NCBI GenBank assembly: GCA_937928735.1 | Contig: CALFVF010000003.1 | Location: forward strand, 1-64,000 | DNA length: 64,000 bases | Direction of reading: 5' to 3' | Source of the DNA: an uncultured Verrucomicrobiales bacterium | GTDB taxonomy: Bacteria > Verrucomicrobiota > Verrucomicrobiia > Verrucomicrobiales > Akkermansiaceae | Shown: piece after piece, positions 61,106 to 64,000 of the stretch | Position numbering within the stretch: position 1 is the stretch's first letter | Layout of the letters: the number at the start of each line of letters is the position of its first letter | Notes under the pieces: model-generated | Seen by the model: the letters and a program-made list of their open reading frames with translations, nothing else | Database searches by the model: none | What the model was told of the DNA's origin: nothing | Position numbers and translations under genes: made by a program

Positions 61106-63025
61106 TTAGTTGCTCACCGCGAATGATGGTGAAGATAGTATAGTGCTCACAAGGATCGATGCTTTCTCAGCATCACTGATTGAGCTATTGAGTACATCTC
61201 TGTAGCCTGCGAGTGCATTTTCGCTAATCGTGCCTTGGCAGAATAGAATATTAAGGTAGTTCAATACGCTATCTGCATTTGATATCCTGTTGAGAACAGA
61301 GGCGACCCGTATATCAGCCGCTCCTGCACGGCCAAAGGGATGCGTGAATACTCTCCTGTTCGCATTGACGCCTTCATTGTTCATGGTATTGCGAATGATG
61401 TTGGCAAGACTATGAATTCTAGTAGGCGTGAAGATCTCAAACTCAGGGCCGACAATATTATTTCTCTGTAGGCGTCCCACAGGCTGGTGATCTGGTAGGT
61501 AGAAGTTAAATACACTATCTGCATCTAGTGGGAACTGGCCAAGTTCTCCTGTAGAGTTTCTAAATCTAAAGGAACCTGGCACATTTGTATCACGGCTACG
61601 CACTTCAAATGCTCTTAGCATAGAGGTTAGCTGAATAAATGGCTCCCGTAACTTACCGTGGAGACGATCATTGATGCTCACATTGATACGCCAGCGTCCT
61701 CCTCCTTCTGGAGTTGAGGTAATTTCTAGTGAGTCACGCGCTTCGGGGTGCATGAGAATGGTGCGTAGTACGCGTCTCAGGTTCCCTCGAGCTGTGGTGC
61801 CTGGGCCTCGGAATATTCTGACTACTTCACTGACGTAATCTGTAGAAGGATTAGAAGTCGTGAAGCGCTGAATCAATAAGCGGCTGATGAATGGTGGGCA
61901 GTTGCTGTGGTTAAACGCATTGTCGATAGCTAAATCAATATCTCTTTCTCCATTGGCAGCACCACCTGGTGTGCGAAATCCATCTAGCAGAGTCTTGCGG
62001 CCAGGCTCATGAAAACGGTTATCCATTACCATGGGTTCTAAGAAGTAGAAGAATCGATTTTCAAATGAGGTGTTGCCACCAGGGAAGTTACTATAATTTA
62101 GCCCTGTGAATACACGTGCAAATTCTTGAATGGTTTCATTCGTGTAGAGTTCAGCTGGGGTGTCTCTGGCTCCACTAATTGGCGTACCAGAGTTGTTGAG
62201 TACTTGGCCTGCATCATTGAGGCGAAATACACCCACAGTGAAGAGCTGGAGGAACTCTCTTGCGAAGTTCTCGTCAGGAAACCTTGTCAGCTGTGTTGCT
62301 TGGTTCACAGAAGTTCTCTGATTGCCAGCAGAGTCTAACCACTCTCCCATAGCTGGGCTGTATACGATGCCTTCAAGAAGATTTCGGTAGTTACCGAAAG
62401 CATTATTTAATAATAAATCATTGTAGATTGAAGTGCCTCTCCAGCCGTTTCTGTTACGCAAAACATTAGAGTCTCCAACCACTAAGATCTGTGAAAGCGC
62501 ATAGCTCATTCGCTGTCTTAGTTGATCAGGCGCGGTTAGTTTTCTGTCCCAGACAGCGTAATCGCGGTAGGGTGCGGGCCCCTGGAATCCTTGCGTATTG
62601 ACGTCAAGGTCAGATTGTATATCACGACCTGTGTCCTCAACTAAACGCACTAATTCGTCATTTATTAGAGTGGGAGCAATGTTAAATTGCTCAGTGATCC
62701 AGTTGTTGAGGGCTCGTGTTTCGCCAACGCTTTCTATCTCGTCTGCCAAGTCATTGATCTGGCTCCAAGTCGGACCAAATGTCGCTTGGCTTAAGAAATG
62801 AGATGCTTTAATTTGGTTGATTGTGCGATCTCTTTCAGCAGCAGATTCAACGATCAAGTCGGCACTGGCTTTATTAGAAAATACACTGAAGGCAGCTGTT
62901 AGGGTGACTGCGTAGTACACGAAGTGTCGCTTAATGGAGTGCTTGTGGCTTTTAGGTAATAATCGGGTTTTCTGGGGCCGGTACGGTAGTGCAGTTCCGT
63001 GCAATTGGTTTTTACTTATACTCAT
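61106..63025 (-). CDS. DUF1800 family protein, exported
   Basis: This 639-aa protein has a signal peptide with a long basic lead (cleavage near residue 56, SNKASAD). The family blocks are FLSQATFGPTW near the start, DYAVWDRKLTAPDQLRQRMSYALSQILVV, NAFGNYRNLLEGIVYSPAMGEWLD, NFAREFLQLFTVGVFRLN, HFEP-like HEPGRKTLLDGF, and DYVSEVVRIFRGPGTTARGNLRRVLRTILMHPEAR. DUF1800 and DUF1501 genes are regularly adjacent; the function is not known. It is first of the three-gene operon. Confidence 0.93.
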   Translation of the reverse strand: MSISKNQLHGTALPYRPQKTRLLPKSHKHSIKRHFVYYAVTLTAAFSVFSNKASADLIVESAAERDRTINQIKASHFLSQATFGPTWSQINDLADEIESVGETRALNNWITEQFNIAPTLINDELVRLVEDTGRDIQSDLDVNTQGFQGPAPYRDYAVWDRKLTAPDQLRQRMSYALSQILVVGDSNVLRNRNGWRGTSIYNDLLLNNAFGNYRNLLEGIVYSPAMGEWLDSAGNQRTSVNQATQLTRFPDENFAREFLQLFTVGVFRLNDAGQVLNNSGTPISGARDTPAELYTNETIQEFARVFTGLNYSNFPGGNTSFENRFFYFLEPMVMDNRFHEPGRKTLLDGFRTPGGAANGERDIDLAIDNAFNHSNCPPFISRLLIQRFTTSNPSTDYVSEVVRIFRGPGTTARGNLRRVLRTILMHPEARDSLEITSTPEGGGRWRINVSINDRLHGKLREPFIQLTSMLRAFEVRSRDTNVPGSFRFRNSTGELGQFPLDADSVFNFYLPDHQPVGRLQRNNIVGPEFEIFTPTRIHSLANIIRNTMNNEGVNANRRVFTHPFGRAGAADIRVASVLNRISNADSVLNYLNILFCQGTISENALAGYRDVLNSSISDAEKASILVSTILSSPSFAVSN

Positions 63026-63370
63026 TTTCTATTTCCTCTTTATTTTGGATTAAGGGGGAAACATTTGAGGGGAGGGATAATCTACGAATTATGAGGTGTC
63101 ATAGCTGTAGATGCATAAGATAAATTCATTTGAATGATGAAAATTTCTTATAATTTAGGATTCTTGTAACTATCCTTTTATTCTAAATTTTGACAAGAAA
63201 AAACATTATATTTAATTTGTCTTATAGAAATGGAATAACGTGTAGCAGAACTATCTCATAGCATTTTTCAATATGCTGGCTTTTGCAATATGGATGTACA
63301 CTCACGATGAAGAGGGTGGTGTCAGTATATGATCTGTATTGGGAAACCTATCTTGTGGGGTATATCATGC
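63026..63370. other. Upstream region of the DUF1800 operon
   Basis: This is an AT-rich, noncoding stretch that should hold the operon promoter on the minus strand. No defined operator was recognised. Confidence 0.4.
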
Positions 63371-63526
63371 TATATTCCCCAAACTATCTGGTAGGATTTA
63401 CTAGATAGTTGAGGAGATTTAATGGTTGTCACTCCCTCATAGAGGTAGATATTAGCGGATAAACTGCGCCTTGGCTTCTCGTCAATTTTCTACACGATTT
63501 TTACCAGATTGTGTTTCCTGGTGATA
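63371..63526. repeat. Dispersed element, diverged full-length copy (copy E)
   Basis: CCAAACTATCTGGTAGGATT, CTAGATAGTTGAGGAGATTT and GTTGTCACTCC align in order with copy C. The right end reads TTTACCAGATTGTGTTTCCT then GGTGAT. Terminal bases have drifted, so this appears to be an older copy. Confidence 0.65.
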
Positions 63527-63604
63527 TCAGCTCAGCGACCTGTGTTTAAGGTTCACCTTGTAAGTGAAGGAAATAGCTAAATTATTTGCGCTATTTCTTC
63601 CGCG

Positions 63605-64000
63605 CTATTTCGTTTGCTTGCCGTAGTAAGATTGGGGATTTATCTCGTGGCAGAGGCGTTTGAGCGAGTGAGAGCCCGCCTGATTTTCTTCTAGAAAGAT
63701 TTTGTGGGCGTAATAGAGAATCGCTTGGCGTTCGTTGCTTTTGAGCGCGCTACTTTTCTGCGTAGTTTTCTCAGTGGCGTAGGGGAGGAGGAATTGGAAG
63801 TCAGATAAGGATGTCGCTCTTGTCTGGAAGAACTTAGGGACTTTATAATAGCCAATGGCTCGGACCATTCTGACTCTTGGGTCACGGGGGGCTGAGGCGA
63901 CTGCCTGATCGAGATGTTTTTGACCAAGCCTTAAGTGCTTGAGTTTTGTAGGGCCCCAGAAGCTGGCTTTGGCTCGCAGAGCGTGGGCACTGCCTAGATA
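63605..64000 (-). CDS. 3' part of an unidentified gene running off the right edge
   Basis: The frame is open from the right edge to the stop at 63605 (131 residues), so the start lies outside the window. The sequence (YLGSAHALRAKASFWGPTKL, GQKHLDQAVASAPRDPRVRM, VRAIGYYKVPKFFQTRATSL) looks like helical TPR-type repeats. No export signal can be judged. The inverted repeat GAAATAGC (63570-63577) / GCTATTTC (63590-63597) just after the stop may be its terminator. Confidence 0.65.
   Translation of the reverse strand, partial: YLGSAHALRAKASFWGPTKLKHLRLGQKHLDQAVASAPRDPRVRMVRAIGYYKVPKFFQTRATSLSDFQFLLPYATEKTTQKSSALKSNERQAILYYAHKIFLEENQAGSHSLKRLCHEINPQSYYGKQTK

Noticed and set aside
63691-63927. Second frame at the right edge, possible frameshift partner
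   Set aside because: The other minus-strand frame is open without break from 64000 to 63605 and gives a coherent helical sequence, so no frameshift is needed.

Overview
The window looks like chromosome of a marine-type Verrucomicrobiota bacterium (Verrucomicrobiae, possibly the Rubritalea/Verrucomicrobiales side). This is inferred from gene content only: a PVC-type propeller/HEAT/cytochrome c protein, a planctomycete-type cytochrome domain fused to a SUMF1-like domain, a sulfatase, ThuA and Gfo/Idh/MocA proteins, a DUF1800-DUF1501 pair, a bacterial SET-domain protein, and internal 'LSxxLxxRLxxAM' repeats in a putative anti-sigma factor. GC content is moderate, many genes use TTG or GTG starts, and Shine-Dalgarno sequences are often weak. 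No prophage, integrase, IS transposase or CRISPR array was seen.

Layout. 1-10.6 kb is almost all minus strand: a cytochrome P460 protein, then a probable operon reading (5' to 3') FAD disulfide oxidoreductase, DUF2721, gdhA, acetolactate synthase-like enzyme and aldehyde dehydrogenase, plus a 1028-aa PVC cytochrome/dehydrogenase. 11-21 kb is mostly plus strand: a LolC/E-like permease with a large insert, GYF/RDD protein, RNase H-like exonuclease, glycoside hydrolase-glycosyltransferase fusion, TraB/TIKI-like protein, and an ECF sigma / putative anti-sigma / PDZ module that looks like an envelope-stress system; a ThuA lipoprotein sits on the minus strand. 21-29 kb holds ferritin with an upstream Fur-box-like site, two identical tRNA-Gly(GCC) genes, a tight ApbE / cytochrome-SUMF1 / Gfo-Idh-MocA operon, a sulfatase and rpe.

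29-42 kb holds a HtrA-like protease followed by a degenerate paralogue, an M16 peptidase, argG, ftsY, an RND/HlyD adaptor, a GH63-type glucosidase and a secreted protein built from eight near-identical Cys/His repeats. 42-54 kb is largely housekeeping: Dabb protein, tRNA-Phe, M28 cyclotransferase-like lipoprotein, parB, SET methyltransferase, SMP-30 protein, two AT-rich orphan genes, an ispH-nadK-LMW phosphatase operon, an amidase, YdcF, L31 type B and ilvE. 54-58 kb is a probable iron/heme locus: two tandem HmuS/HemS-like genes and a PchR-like AraC regulator with a Fur box in its promoter. 58-64 kb carries an RRM protein, the DUF1800-DUF1501-pseudopilin-like operon and the 3' part of a gene running off the right edge.

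The least explained features are (i) the Cys-x3-His-Cys repeat protein at 41.5-42.3 kb, (ii) a family of dispersed intergenic elements with about 25-bp terminal inverted repeats (five copies or remnants between 41.1 and 63.5 kb, two of which touch the stop codon of the adjacent gene), (iii) the protease/pseudoprotease pair behind a structured leader, and (iv) the tandem HmuS-like pair. All functional calls rest on motif reading by eye; no database search was run.
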